Shown one piece after another: positions 8,664-18,463 of a stretch of 64,000 bases of DNA. The stretch's first letter is position 1. Every line of letters begins with the position of its first letter. A program made the translations under genes and the position numbers. The stretch spans positions 186,001 to 250,000 of the forward strand of contig JACHMT010000004.1 of the NCBI GenBank assembly GCA_014208095.1, read 5' to 3'. The notes beneath the pieces were generated by a model. That model worked only from the letters and a program-made list of their open reading frames with translations, was not told where the DNA came from and made no database searches. This DNA comes from Actinospineispora eucalypti. GTDB taxonomy: Bacteria; Actinomycetota; Actinomycetes; Mycobacteriales; Pseudonocardiaceae.

Positions 8664-9323
8664 CTAGGAACCCGCCGCACCGGCCGCGGCGGCGCCGGCG
8701 GCCGCCGCCATCATCGCGCCCTGCGCGGCCTGGACCGCCTTGCGCACCGCTTCGGCGGCCCAGTCGCCCTTGGCTAGCTCGCGCAGCCGGGCCTTGACCG
8801 CGCGCTGGTCCTCCCCGGGGAAGATCCGCTTGGTGAAGCCGGCGGCCAGGATCAGCGTGGCCAGGGCGGCGGTCCGGGGGTCGGGTTCCGCGCCCTCGAT
8901 GACCACCGCGCGCAGCCGGCGCAGGGCGTCCTCGCGAGGGGCCGGGTCGGCCACCGGGTAGCGCCGCCAGGGGAAGATGCCGAGCACCCGGCTGGACTCG
9001 TCGGTGAGCACCCCGGCCTCGACCAGCCCGAGGGACAGCCGGCGCCGCACGCCGACGGACAGCTTGTCCACCAGCTGCTTGGGCAGCCGGGGTTTCGCCT
9101 CGACCAGGGCCAGCGCCTGGTCCAGCTCGGGGTGCGCCGGCCGCTGGGCGGTCTCCGCGGCCGGGCGCAGCCGCTTGTCCACCAGGTCGACGCGGCCGTC
9201 CAGCGCCAGCTCGATCAGGAGTGCGCCGCCCAGCGCCTTGTCCAGCTCCATGGTCTTGCCGTAGGCGGTGCCGTCGAGCCGGTAGACGAGCAACAGCAGC
9301 TCCTCGGCGATCAGCTGTGTCAT
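8664..9323 (-). CDS. GPP34 (GOLPH3-like) domain protein
   Basis: 219 residues. The N-terminal LIAEELLLLVYRLDGTAYGK and the GGALLIELALDGRVDLVDKRL stretch are characteristic of the GPP34 family, whose eukaryotic member GOLPH3 binds phosphoinositides on Golgi membranes. In actinobacteria the family is common but its role is not established; a peripheral membrane role is only suggested by the fold. The C-terminus is an alanine-rich tail. It is the first gene of a probable three-gene transcript with the ThrE-like exporter and otsA. Confidence 0.88.
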   Translation of the reverse strand: MTQLIAEELLLLVYRLDGTAYGKTMELDKALGGALLIELALDGRVDLVDKRLRPAAETAQRPAHPELDQALALVEAKPRLPKQLVDKLSVGVRRRLSLGLVEAGVLTDESSRVLGIFPWRRYPVADPAPREDALRRLRAVVIEGAEPDPRTAALATLILAAGFTKRIFPGEDQRAVKARLRELAKGDWAAEAVRKAVQAAQGAMMAAAAGAAAAGAAGS

Positions 9324-9366
9324 GCTTCCTAGAGTAGGGGCCGGGGTGACATGATTTTGCCCGCCC

Positions 9367-9441
9367 GCCGGTGTAGCTCAGTGGTAGAGCACCCGCCTTG
9401 TAAGCGGAAGGTCGTCGGTTCGACCCCGACCACCGGCTCCA
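9367..9441 (+). tRNA. tRNA-Thr(TGT), CCA encoded
   Basis: A full cloverleaf can be drawn: acceptor GCCGGTG/CACCGGC, D-stem GCTC/GAGC, anticodon loop CTTGTAA with anticodon TGT, T-arm GTCGG-TTCGACC-CCGAC, discriminator T, and genomic CCA at 9439-9441. The anticodon stem CCCGC/GCGGA has a C-A mismatch at its outermost pair. Anticodon TGT reads ACA/ACG threonine codons. It lies alone between the GPP34 gene and the TetR gene, on the opposite strand to both. Confidence 0.95.
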
Positions 9442-9451
9442 GTTCGGCCCG

Positions 9452-10048
9452 TCAGACCGGGGGATCCAGGAAGCCCTCGAGCACGCGCCGCGCGCGCGGG
9501 ACCGCTTCGGCGTCGCCGAGGCGCAGCGCGGTGTTGGTGGCGCAGAGCACGGCGTCGAGCAGGAACGCGGCGTGTCCGGCGTCCAGCTCGGCGATCTCGC
9601 CGGCATCCGCCGCATGCCGCAGCTCACCGGCGAGCAGGTCGCGCCAGTCCACCTGGTCCCGGAACAGCGCCTCCCGCACCGGTCCGGGGTGGCTGTCGAA
9701 CTCGGCGAGGTTGGCCACCCGGAAGCAGCCGCCGGGGAACAACGGTGTGGCGGCGTAGTCGACCCACCGGTCGAACAGGGCGCGCAGCCTGGCCGCGCCG
9801 CGCGGCGCGGCCAGGGCCGGCGTCACCACGGCGTCGATGAACAGCTCGCGGGCCAGTTCCACGGCGGCCAGCTGCAGGCGTTCCTTGGTGCCGAACAGCG
9901 TCTGCACACCGCTCTTGCTCAGCCCCAGGTCGGTGGCCAGCCGGCCCAGGCTGAGCCCGCCCAGCCCGTCCAGCGACGCCAGGTCCACGGCGTGCCGGGC
10001 GATCGCCCGCCGGGACCGCGTGCCGCGCTCCAGTCGCTGATCGGCCAT
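9452..10048 (-). CDS. TetR/AcrR-family regulator
   Basis: 198 residues. The N-terminal DNA-binding domain carries the helix-turn-helix GGLSLGRLATDLGLSKSGVQ, followed by FGTKERL, the usual TetR pattern. The remainder is an all-helical ligand domain (FPGGCFRVANLAEFDSHPGPV resembles TetR_C subfamilies found near small-molecule enzymes). It diverges from the SnoaL-like/DUF3237 operon, and a 32-bp palindrome fills the intergenic region, so it very probably represses that operon and itself. Confidence 0.9.
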   Translation of the reverse strand: MADQRLERGTRSRRAIARHAVDLASLDGLGGLSLGRLATDLGLSKSGVQTLFGTKERLQLAAVELARELFIDAVVTPALAAPRGAARLRALFDRWVDYAATPLFPGGCFRVANLAEFDSHPGPVREALFRDQVDWRDLLAGELRHAADAGEIAELDAGHAAFLLDAVLCATNTALRLGDAEAVPRARRVLEGFLDPPV

Positions 10049-10067
10049 TGCGGCATCCTTCCACTCG

Positions 10068-10099
10068 AACTAGACATACGACCGATCGTACGTCTAGTT
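10068..10099. promoter_or_regulatory. 32-bp palindromic operator of the adjacent TetR regulator
   Basis: The two 16-bp arms, AACTAGACATACGACC and (reverse complement of the right arm) AACTAGACGTACGATC, agree at 14 of 16 positions. The palindrome lies 20 bp from the TetR start on one side and 8 bp from the SnoaL-like ATG on the other, so binding would block both promoters. Confidence 0.8.
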
Positions 10100-10107
10100 T
10101 GGACCGC

Positions 10108-10563
10108 ATGCTGATACATCGAGGATTTGACCTGGTAGTGGCGTTGGCCGAGGCGAAGGGCCGGCGGGATCTCCCGGCCGCGCTGGCCCTGATGCATCCG
10201 GAGATGGTGTTGGAGACGCCCGCGTTCGCCACCGTGGCCCGGGGGTTGGCGGAGAACGAGCGGGTGCTGTCCGGGTTCTTCGAGTCGTTCCCGGACTACC
10301 GGGTGGACCTGGCCGGCCACGCCGAGCACGGCGGCGGGCTGGTGTGCTGGGGCACCGCCCGGATGACCATGACCGGCGAACGGTTCGGCGTGCGGCCGAA
10401 CGGACGGCGGGCCGAGCTGCCGGTGTTCCTGGAGTTCGCCTTCCGGGACGGGCTGATCGTGCACGAGCGGTTCTTCTTCGACCTCTCCGAGCTGTGTGCC
10501 CAGTCCGGCGTCTCCACCGATGCGGTGCGCCGCGTCGTGTTCCGTGAGCGGGTGCCGGCATGA
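10108..10563 (+). CDS. SnoaL-like / NTF2-fold protein
   Basis: 151 residues. The layout (helical start, PALALMHPEMVLETPAF, FFESFPDYRVDLAG, RAELPVFLEFAFRDGLIVHERFFFD) is that of the SnoaL-like polyketide cyclase and ester-cyclase superfamily, a cone-shaped fold used by small-molecule isomerases and hydrolases. The substrate is unknown. ATG at 10108 is chosen because an upstream start would run through the operator. It overlaps the DUF3237 gene by 4 bp, and the TetR palindrome lies directly upstream. Confidence 0.8.
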   Translation: MLIHRGFDLVVALAEAKGRRDLPAALALMHPEMVLETPAFATVARGLAENERVLSGFFESFPDYRVDLAGHAEHGGGLVCWGTARMTMTGERFGVRPNGRRAELPVFLEFAFRDGLIVHERFFFDLSELCAQSGVSTDAVRRVVFRERVPA

Positions 10564-11036
10564 CCGGGACGCTGGAGATCGTCACCACGCACCTGTTCGA
10601 CGCGGAGGTCCGGCTGGACCCGCCGCTGGATTTCGGCGCCGGGCCGCTCGGCCGGCGGGTGCTGTTCGGCTCGGCCGGCGGCACGTTCAGTGGCCCGAAG
10701 CTGCGTGGGGAGGTACTGGCCGGCGGTGGCGACTGGGCGTTGTTCCGCCCGGACGGCACGATGGCGCTGGACGTCCGGCTGACCCTGCGCACCGACGACG
10801 GCGCGCTGGTGTACGTGAGCTACGGCGGCCGGTGGACCGTGCCGGCCGAGCTGCGCGGCGAGCTGGCCGACCCGGCGCGGCGGCACCTGGTCGACCCGGC
10901 CCGCTACTACTTCCGGACGGCCCCGCTGTTCGAGACCGGTGCGCCGGCCTACGCCTGGCTGAACGACGTCGTCGCCGTCGGCTCGGGTTCCCTGGTGGAG
11001 GGTGGTGTCGCCTACCGCGTCCACGCGGTGAACTAA
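10560..11036 (+). CDS. DUF3237 (UPF0311) family protein
   Basis: 158 residues. GRRVLFGSAGGTFSGPKLRGEVL, GGDWALFRPDGTMALDVRLTLRTDDGALVYV and the YYFRTAPLFETGAPAYAWLNDVVAVG end match the DUF3237 beta-barrel family (quoted here in overlapping short motifs: GTFSGPKLRGEVL, DWALFRPDGTM, FRTAPLFETGAPAYAWLN). No reaction is established. It is translationally coupled (ATGA) to the SnoaL-like gene, which suggests a shared substrate, and is likely controlled by the TetR protein. Confidence 0.85.
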   Translation: MTGTLEIVTTHLFDAEVRLDPPLDFGAGPLGRRVLFGSAGGTFSGPKLRGEVLAGGGDWALFRPDGTMALDVRLTLRTDDGALVYVSYGGRWTVPAELRGELADPARRHLVDPARYYFRTAPLFETGAPAYAWLNDVVAVGSGSLVEGGVAYRVHAVN

Positions 11037-11094
11037 GTGCCTCTTGTGTCACTTGAGTCACATGTGCAACATTGGTAACGCAAAGGTCGGGGGT

Positions 11095-11165
11095 CCGTAA
11101 AGGCCGGTTGCCGGAAGCGGCACAGGTAACGACGTTTCCATGCCGCTTCCGGCAACCGCTTACGG
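11095..11165. repeat. hairpin element with 17-bp perfect arms (TTGCCGGAAGCGGCA family, copy 1)
   Basis: Perfect 17-bp arms (GGTTGCCGGAAGCGGCA at 11106-11122 and its complement at 11141-11157) enclose an 18-nt loop containing GGTAACGACGTTT; an outer CCGTAA/TTACGG pair extends the structure. Each arm is itself nearly palindromic (TGCCG-GAAG-CGGCA). A related hairpin lies at 28014-28062. It sits between two genes in tandem and could terminate DUF3237 transcription, although no U-run follows. Confidence 0.8.
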
Positions 11166-11248
11166 CGTCGCCGCCTGCGGGTCACCCCGCAGAAAATCGT
11201 CGGACGACTTGGACCCGCCGAGGTCAAGATCACGGTAGCGTACCTCTG

Positions 11249-12964
11249 GTGAGGAAGTACCTGTTGATCTTGGGGTCTGTTGTTCTGCTGCTCGGCGCGG
11301 GGTGCGCGAGCGAACCACCGAGTAGCCAGGCCGCCGCCGATTGGGCGGGCGCGATGAGTGACTTCCAGGAGGGCCTGTTCCAGCGCGAGCCGGCGTTCGC
11401 GGTCGGCCAGGGCCGGCACGAGTTCGACGGCAAGCTGCCCGACTGGTCCCCCGAGGGCATCAACGGGACGGTCTCCTGGCTGCATGAGCAGCGGACCCGG
11501 GCGGAAGGGTTCAAACAGCTCGACGAGCGGCAGCGGTTCGAACAGCAGTACCTGCTCTCGGTGATCGACGGCCAGCTGTTCTGGATGGAGAACGCCCGCC
11601 AGCCGTTCACCAACCCGGGCTACTACCTGGACGGCGGCCTGGACCCGGCGACCTACCTGACCAGGCCGTACGCCCCGCTGGAGACCCGGCTGAAGGCGTT
11701 CGTCGGGTACGCCGGGGCGATCCCCAAGGCCGCCGAGCAGATCCGCGCCAACCTGAAGCCGCCGCTGCCGCGCAGCTTCGTCAAGTACGGTGTGGACGGC
11801 TTCGGCGGGTTGCCCGACTTCTACCGCAACGACGTGCCGAAGGTGTTCGAGCAGGTCGCCGACCCGGCCCTGAAGCAGCAGCTCACCGACGCGATCGGCC
11901 CGGCCGCCCAGGCCATGCAGGGGCTCGCCGACTACCTCAAACAGCAGGAACCCACCGCCACCGAGGACTTCGCGCTCGGCCCCGGGCGGTTCGCCGACAT
12001 GCTGCGCATGACCGAGGGCGTGACCACGCCGCTGGCCGAGCTGGAGCAGGTCGGCCGGGCCGACCTGGCGCGCAACACCGAGGCCCTCAAGCAGGCCTGC
12101 GCCCAGTACCGGCCGGGCGCCTCGATCGTGGACTGCATCGCCGCGATGAACGCCGACAAGCCGGCCGGCGGGGTGGTGGCCGGCGCCCGCGAGCAGCTGG
12201 CCGGGCTGCGCCAGCTGGTGGTGGACAAGGACCTGGTGAGCATCCCCGGCACCGAGGAGGCGCAGGTCGCCGAGTCGCCGCCGTACCAGCGGTCCAACTC
12301 CGCCTACATCGACATCCCCGGTCCCTACGACAAGGGCATGCCGTCGGTGTACTACATCTCACCGCCCGACCCGAGCTGGCCCAAGGAGGAGCAGGAGGCG
12401 TACATCCCGGGCAAGGCCGACCTGCTGTTCACCTCGGCGCACGAGGTGTGGCCGGGGCACTTCCTGCAGTTCCTGCACGCCAACCGGTCCCCGTTCGAGT
12501 TCGGCCGGCTGTTCGTCGGCTACGCCTACGCGGAGGGCTGGGCGCACTACACCGAGGAGCTGATGTGGGAGGCCGGCCTGGGCGCGGGTTCGCCCGAGGT
12601 ACACATCGGCCAGCTGGCCAACGCGCTGCTGCGCAACGTCCGGTACCTGTGCGCGATCGGCCTGCACACCCAGGGGATGACCCAGCAGACCTGCGAGACC
12701 ATGTTCCGCGAGCAGGGCTACGTGGACCCGGGCAACGCCCGCCAACAGGCGGCCCGCGGCACCTACGACCCGGCCTACCTGAACTACACCCTGGGCAAGC
12801 TGATGATCCGCAAACTGCGCGCGGACTGGACCGCGCCCCGGGGCGGCGAGAAGGCGTGGAAGCAGTTCCACGACACCTTCCTGTCCTACGGGGGCCCGCC
12901 CATCCCACTGGTCCGCGCCCAGATGCTCGGCCCCGCCGCCGGCACCCCCAAGGACTTGTTCTAA
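11249..12964 (+). CDS. DUF885 family lipoprotein (putative zinc metallopeptidase)
   Basis: 571 residues. GTG at 11249 gives MRKYLLILGSVVLLLGAGC, a compact lipoprotein signal with lipobox LGAGC; the upstream ORF extension runs through a hairpin. The core carries SAHEVWPGHFLQ, the HExxPGH-type motif, and later YAEGWAHYTEELMWEAGL with the extra Glu/His expected to complete a zinc site. The DUF885 family is distantly related to M32/M3-type peptidases; substrate unknown. The protein is predicted on the outer face of the cell membrane. It stands alone, with a convergent neighbour 1 bp away. Confidence 0.88.
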   Translation: MRKYLLILGSVVLLLGAGCASEPPSSQAAADWAGAMSDFQEGLFQREPAFAVGQGRHEFDGKLPDWSPEGINGTVSWLHEQRTRAEGFKQLDERQRFEQQYLLSVIDGQLFWMENARQPFTNPGYYLDGGLDPATYLTRPYAPLETRLKAFVGYAGAIPKAAEQIRANLKPPLPRSFVKYGVDGFGGLPDFYRNDVPKVFEQVADPALKQQLTDAIGPAAQAMQGLADYLKQQEPTATEDFALGPGRFADMLRMTEGVTTPLAELEQVGRADLARNTEALKQACAQYRPGASIVDCIAAMNADKPAGGVVAGAREQLAGLRQLVVDKDLVSIPGTEEAQVAESPPYQRSNSAYIDIPGPYDKGMPSVYYISPPDPSWPKEEQEAYIPGKADLLFTSAHEVWPGHFLQFLHANRSPFEFGRLFVGYAYAEGWAHYTEELMWEAGLGAGSPEVHIGQLANALLRNVRYLCAIGLHTQGMTQQTCETMFREQGYVDPGNARQQAARGTYDPAYLNYTLGKLMIRKLRADWTAPRGGEKAWKQFHDTFLSYGGPPIPLVRAQMLGPAAGTPKDLF

Positions 12965-12965
12965 G

Positions 12966-13931
12966 TCAGCCGGTGGTGGATGCGGCTGCCGCCGGTTCGG
13001 GGGCGGGCGGGCGCGCGCCGGTCTGGGTGAGGGCGATGCCGGTCAGGAGCAACAGGCCGCCGAGGATCTGTACCGGGGCGGGCACTTGGTCGAGCAGCAG
13101 CCAGGCGGCCAGCGCGGCGGCGACCACCTCCAGCAGGCCGACCAGTGCGCCCCGGGTGGCGCCGATCCGGCGGATGGCCAGGATCCCGCTGAGGTAGGCG
13201 ACCACGGTGGCCACCAGCACCAGCAGGCCCGCCGCCACCGGCCAGCCGACGTCCACCCCGGCCAGCAGCACCCGGGTCGCGGCGGGGTCGACGTGTACCG
13301 GCAGCAGCCCCGTCCAGCCGAACCCGGCCACCGCCAAGGTGCCGATCACCATGCCCACCCCGGCCAGCACCAGCGGCGGCGTGGCGTTCCCGCCGCTGTG
13401 CGCGCGGTCGGCGATCAGGAAGTAGGAGGCCTGGCAGCACGCGGCGAGCAGGCCCCAGGCCACGCCCGGCCAGCTGATCGACTCCGCCGACCAGATCCGC
13501 ACCACCAGCAGCAGCCCGGCGACCGCCACCAACCCGCCGAGCACCGTGCGCCGGGTGGGCGGCTGCCGCCGCACCAGCCACACCCAGCCGATCACGATCA
13601 CCGGCCCGGCGTACTCGAGCAGCAAGGCCACCGGGACCGCCAGGTAGCGGACCGCGTTGAAGAAGGCCAGCTGCACCAGCGCCATGGCCAGCAGGCCGTA
13701 GACCAGCAGCCCGGACGTGTCCCGCCGCAGCGCGGCGATCACCCCGGGCCGGGTGACCAGCAGGATCACCACCAGAACCGCCGCCCCGCCGCCGAGCCGG
13801 ACCAGCACCGCGCCGTTGGCCGACCAGCCGGCGTCGATCAGCGCCTTGGCGAACGAACCGGCCAGCCCGAACGTGACCGCCGAAAGCACCGCCAACGCCA
13901 GCCCGCCGCCGGCCCCCCTGAGCAACGCCAC
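12966..13931 (-). CDS. EamA/DMT-family transporter
   Basis: 321 residues with ten hydrophobic helices arranged as two EamA repeats (SFAKALIDAGWSANGAVLVR in the first, YLSGILAIRRIGATRGALVG in the second). The family exports amino acids, purines and other metabolites out of the cell; this one resembles the RhtA/YdcZ side, but specificity cannot be read. The C-terminal tail is Pro/Ala-rich. ATG at 13931 is the first start that gives a complete TM1. Only 1 bp separates its stop from the convergent DUF885 gene. Confidence 0.87.
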   Translation of the reverse strand: MALLRGAGGGLALAVLSAVTFGLAGSFAKALIDAGWSANGAVLVRLGGGAAVLVVILLVTRPGVIAALRRDTSGLLVYGLLAMALVQLAFFNAVRYLAVPVALLLEYAGPVIVIGWVWLVRRQPPTRRTVLGGLVAVAGLLLVVRIWSAESISWPGVAWGLLAACCQASYFLIADRAHSGGNATPPLVLAGVGMVIGTLAVAGFGWTGLLPVHVDPAATRVLLAGVDVGWPVAAGLLVLVATVVAYLSGILAIRRIGATRGALVGLLEVVAAALAAWLLLDQVPAPVQILGGLLLLTGIALTQTGARPPAPEPAAAASTTG

Positions 13932-13983
13932 GCCGTCGATCGTCGATCAGCGCGCCGCCCGGGCAAAACGAGTTTTCGCGAGT

Positions 13984-14019
13984 GGGCCGCCGCACCGGGT
14001 GTGACCCGTGCGGCGGCCC
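13984..14019. terminator. strong hairpin downstream of leuA
   Basis: GGGCCGCCGCAC (13984-13995) pairs perfectly with GTGCGGCGGCCC (14008-14019), and the loop can pair further (GGGT with ACCC). It follows the leuA stop on the minus strand and precedes the DMT gene, as expected of a GC-rich intrinsic terminator. Base 13932-14113 holds nothing else recognisable. Confidence 0.7.
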
Positions 14020-14113
14020 ATCCACCTGTCGCGACGCGACCACCACTTCGCCCGGGATCGCCGGGCACCACGTGTCGCGCCGCCTAGCCCCTTCCCTGGT
14101 GGGAGGGGCAGGT

Positions 14114-16000
<1,887 letters not shown>

Positions 16001-16042
16001 TCAGACCCCGCCGCGGCGGCGAAGGAGCAGCAGGTGCGCCAC
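16001..16042 (-). CDS. leucine leader peptide of the leuA attenuator
   Basis: A 13-codon ORF, MAHLLLLRRRGGV, starts with GTG and ends with TGA. It has four consecutive leucine codons (CTG CTG CTC CTT) followed by arginines, the pattern expected for actinobacterial leuA leader peptides. The segment between it and leuA contains complementary GACCGGC and GCCGGTC tracts that could form alternative hairpins. Ribosome stalling at the Leu codons when charged tRNA-Leu is scarce would favour leuA expression. Confidence 0.85.
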   Translation of the reverse strand: MAHLLLLRRRGGV

Positions 16043-16182
16043 GGGTCCGAGACTAACCGGATGGGTTCCATCGCGTAAACCCCGGGTACTCGGAGGCGTT
16101 ACAAGAGTGACGCCGTTAACGTCGGGCGCGCGTCCGGGGGGCGTGAGTATGATCGCTTCGCACGACGACCGGAGGAGGAACC

Positions 16183-16482
16183 GTGGCTAGAGCCGGCACC
16201 CGTCATGTGGGCAGCCTGGTGGCGTCCGTGCTGCGTGTCATCGGCATGATCATCGTGGCCATCCTGGTGATCCACATCCTGCTGGTGGTGTTCGGCGCCA
16301 ACCCCGGCAATGCATTTGCCACGTTCATCCGCTCCGGGGCGAACCTGTTCTCCCTCGGCCTCACCGACCTGTTCGTGCTGCCCGATCCCCGGGCCGCCAC
16401 CGGGGTCAACTACGGCATCGCCGCGGTGGCCTGGTTGGTCATCACCAGCATCGTGGTCGGCCTGGTCCGCCGCATCGGCTAG
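16183..16482 (+). CDS. small membrane protein, unknown function
   Basis: 99 residues. One helix spans about residues 14-37 (VLRVIGMIIVAILVIHILLV) and another ends the protein (AVAWLVITSIVVGLVRR), with a short hydrophobic loop between them. A strong GGAGGAGG-type ribosome site precedes GTG at 16183. I do not recognise the family; similar short membrane proteins are widespread in actinobacteria. It is convergent with the mannosyltransferase gene, 6 bp apart. Confidence 0.8.
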   Translation: MARAGTRHVGSLVASVLRVIGMIIVAILVIHILLVVFGANPGNAFATFIRSGANLFSLGLTDLFVLPDPRAATGVNYGIAAVAWLVITSIVVGLVRRIG

Positions 16483-16488
16483 GGCGAC

Positions 16489-17826
16489 TCAGATCGCGTA
16501 TGACCAGCCGGTGAGGGCGTAGCCGCCGAACCAGGCCGACGCCACCGCCACGCCGGCCAGCACGGCCAGCGCGGTGCTCCGTTGCCGTTTCGCCAGGGCC
16601 ATCGCGACCGGCACGAACAGGGTCACCGCCGGCAGCAGCAGCCGGGCCTTGGAGTTCATCAGGCCGTTCGAGCCCAGGTCCATCACCATGACCCCGGCGG
16701 CGAAGACCACCAGCGGCGTCGGCACCCCGCGCGCGATGCAGACCAGCAACAGCACGATCGACCCGGCCAGCACGGCGACGGTCACCACCTCGAGCACCGA
16801 ACGCCCGCCGGCCAGCGTGTCCCGGGTGAACGACACGGTGGCCGCGCCCAGGTCGAACCGGGAGTTCCAGCCGTCCCGCTGCAGGGTGAACCAGCCCATC
16901 GGCGAACCGGTCCGCCAACCCACGTAGCCCAGGTAGCCGACCAGCCCGAGGGGCGCGACCAGTCCGCCGGCCCAGACCCGCCAGTCCCTGGGCTCCTTGG
17001 CGGCCGCCGCGAGCAGGGTGAGCCCGACCGCGAGCAACAGCGCCGCCCCGGTAGGCCGGACCAGCCCGGCCAGCGCCGTGCAGCAGCCGGCGGCCAGCCA
17101 GTTCCGGCTCAGGACGTGTACCAGTGCCCACACCGCGCAGGCGCAGAACAGGCCCTCCGAGTAAGTCATCGACCAGACGATGCCCATCGGCGCGGCCGCC
17201 ACCAAGGCCACGAGCAGGAGCCCGGCGTTTCTCGAACCACCGGGCACGATCTCGCCGAGCCGGGCCAGGCCGTGCGCCATGACCAGCCCGGCGACCAGCG
17301 ACACGGCCAGCCCGGCGATGATCAGTGGCGTGCCGGCGAGGAACCGCACCGCGGCCACCACTCCCGGGTAGCCGGGGAAGAAGGCCAGCGCGGTCACCGG
17401 GGTGCGGTTGCCGAACGCGTCCGTCAGCCCGTCCGGCACTCCGGCGTAGCCGCCGCTGGCGATGCCGAGCAGCCACTGGCCGTCCCAGACGGTGAGCTTG
17501 GTGAGCACCCGGGTCCGGTGCGCGGACGCCAGCCAGGCCAGGCTGAGCAGGCCGAGTAGGCGTACGGCCAGGAAGACCAGCGACGGCGCGGCGAGGTACA
17601 GCAACCGGCGGAGCCGCTCGCTCACGGGAACGGCGGGCTCGGGCTCGGCCGGCACGGGCTCGGTCGGTGCAAGCTCGGCGGATGCGGGCTCGGTCAGTGC
17701 GGGCTCGGCGGGCGCGGAGGTGGCGGGCGCGGAGGTGGAGGGCGCGGAGGTGGAGGGCGCGGTCGGCGTGGCGTCCAAGGCGGTCGGGTCGCGCTCGTCG
17801 GTGTCCGTCACCGGCTCGATCGCCAC
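16489..17826 (-). CDS. membrane mannosyltransferase-like protein (PIG-V family resemblance)
   Basis: About 445 residues with some ten helices. After the first helix, LTKLTVWDGQWLLGIASGGY matches the WD-x-W/Y-x-x-I-A-x-x-GY motif of GT-C/PIG-V-like mannosyltransferases that use polyprenyl-phosphate-linked mannose at the membrane; the Asp is the likely catalytic base. The N-terminus is a cytoplasmic Ala/Pro/Thr/Ser-rich tail of about 80 residues, partly from a 15-bp tandem repeat near 17715-17765. Acceptor unknown; lipoglycan or protein mannosylation is plausible. The GTG start at 17826 is uncertain because the frame is open further upstream. Confidence 0.78.
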   Translation of the reverse strand: MAIEPVTDTDERDPTALDATPTAPSTSAPSTSAPATSAPAEPALTEPASAELAPTEPVPAEPEPAVPVSERLRRLLYLAAPSLVFLAVRLLGLLSLAWLASAHRTRVLTKLTVWDGQWLLGIASGGYAGVPDGLTDAFGNRTPVTALAFFPGYPGVVAAVRFLAGTPLIIAGLAVSLVAGLVMAHGLARLGEIVPGGSRNAGLLLVALVAAAPMGIVWSMTYSEGLFCACAVWALVHVLSRNWLAAGCCTALAGLVRPTGAALLLAVGLTLLAAAAKEPRDWRVWAGGLVAPLGLVGYLGYVGWRTGSPMGWFTLQRDGWNSRFDLGAATVSFTRDTLAGGRSVLEVVTVAVLAGSIVLLLVCIARGVPTPLVVFAAGVMVMDLGSNGLMNSKARLLLPAVTLFVPVAMALAKRQRSTALAVLAGVAVASAWFGGYALTGWSYAI

Positions 17827-18463
17827 TGGGTGTTCCGCCCCTCGCTGTTCGGGTGGGTCGCCGACTGGCAAGGCTAGTGGCTGGTCGGCGCGCACCGATG
17901 CTGACCCGGAGACCAGCCGCACGGCTCCCTGTCCCGAAGTCGCTCGAACACGCTTTAGCTCTGCGTGGAAAAATGCAACACCCGTCAGCGGCAGCCCGCG
18001 CCGGGACCGGCCCGCCGCCCTCAGGCGCTCGCGGTTGTTTCCGCCGCCGAAACCAGCCCGGATCGCCCGATGATCATCGATTACATGGTCATCAGGACAC
18101 CAGGGTCGCCCCGGACGAGCCAAAACGGCCACCATGCCCTGATGATCATGAATTGGCCGCCAACACCACATCATCCGTCACCTTGGTTGCACATGGGGGG
18201 GCGTGATGGTCCGGCGCCGTGGCGACGTCGACCGGCAGCACAGTTCCCCGCATGACGTGATCAACTAAGGACTGGGCTGCCACTCGATCCAGGGGCGACC
18301 GCGTGCGGTTACGGTGCGTAGGCAGGTTGGTGCGGCGAGCGGGGGGCGTCGGCGTATCCCGCCCATACCGATGAACTCCCGCACAACTCGGTGGTGCTGC
18401 CGCGCTACGCCGGTAGGGTGGGAAAACAGATCACGAATCGGTGAACTGTGGAGGTGGCGGCCG
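17827..18463. other. 637-bp gap between the mannosyltransferase and ask; contains a dyad
   Basis: No convincing gene is seen. It must hold the promoters of both divergent genes. An imperfect inverted repeat CATGGTCATCAGG (18084-18096) and CCTGATGATCATG (18138-18150), 12 of 13 matched, overlaps two direct copies of GATGATCAT (near 18070 and 18141). The AT-rich dyad is unusual for this genome and could be an operator. Confidence 0.5.

Noticed and set aside
8656-9627. Upstream extension of the ThrE-like frame to 9627
   Set aside because: It would cross the GPP34 gene and the tRNA. The text is Arg/Gly-rich without any domain.
18203-18268. 22-codon ORF upstream of ask that might be a leader peptide
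   Set aside because: No run of a relevant amino acid (Lys, Thr, Met) and no stable attenuator structure was seen after it.
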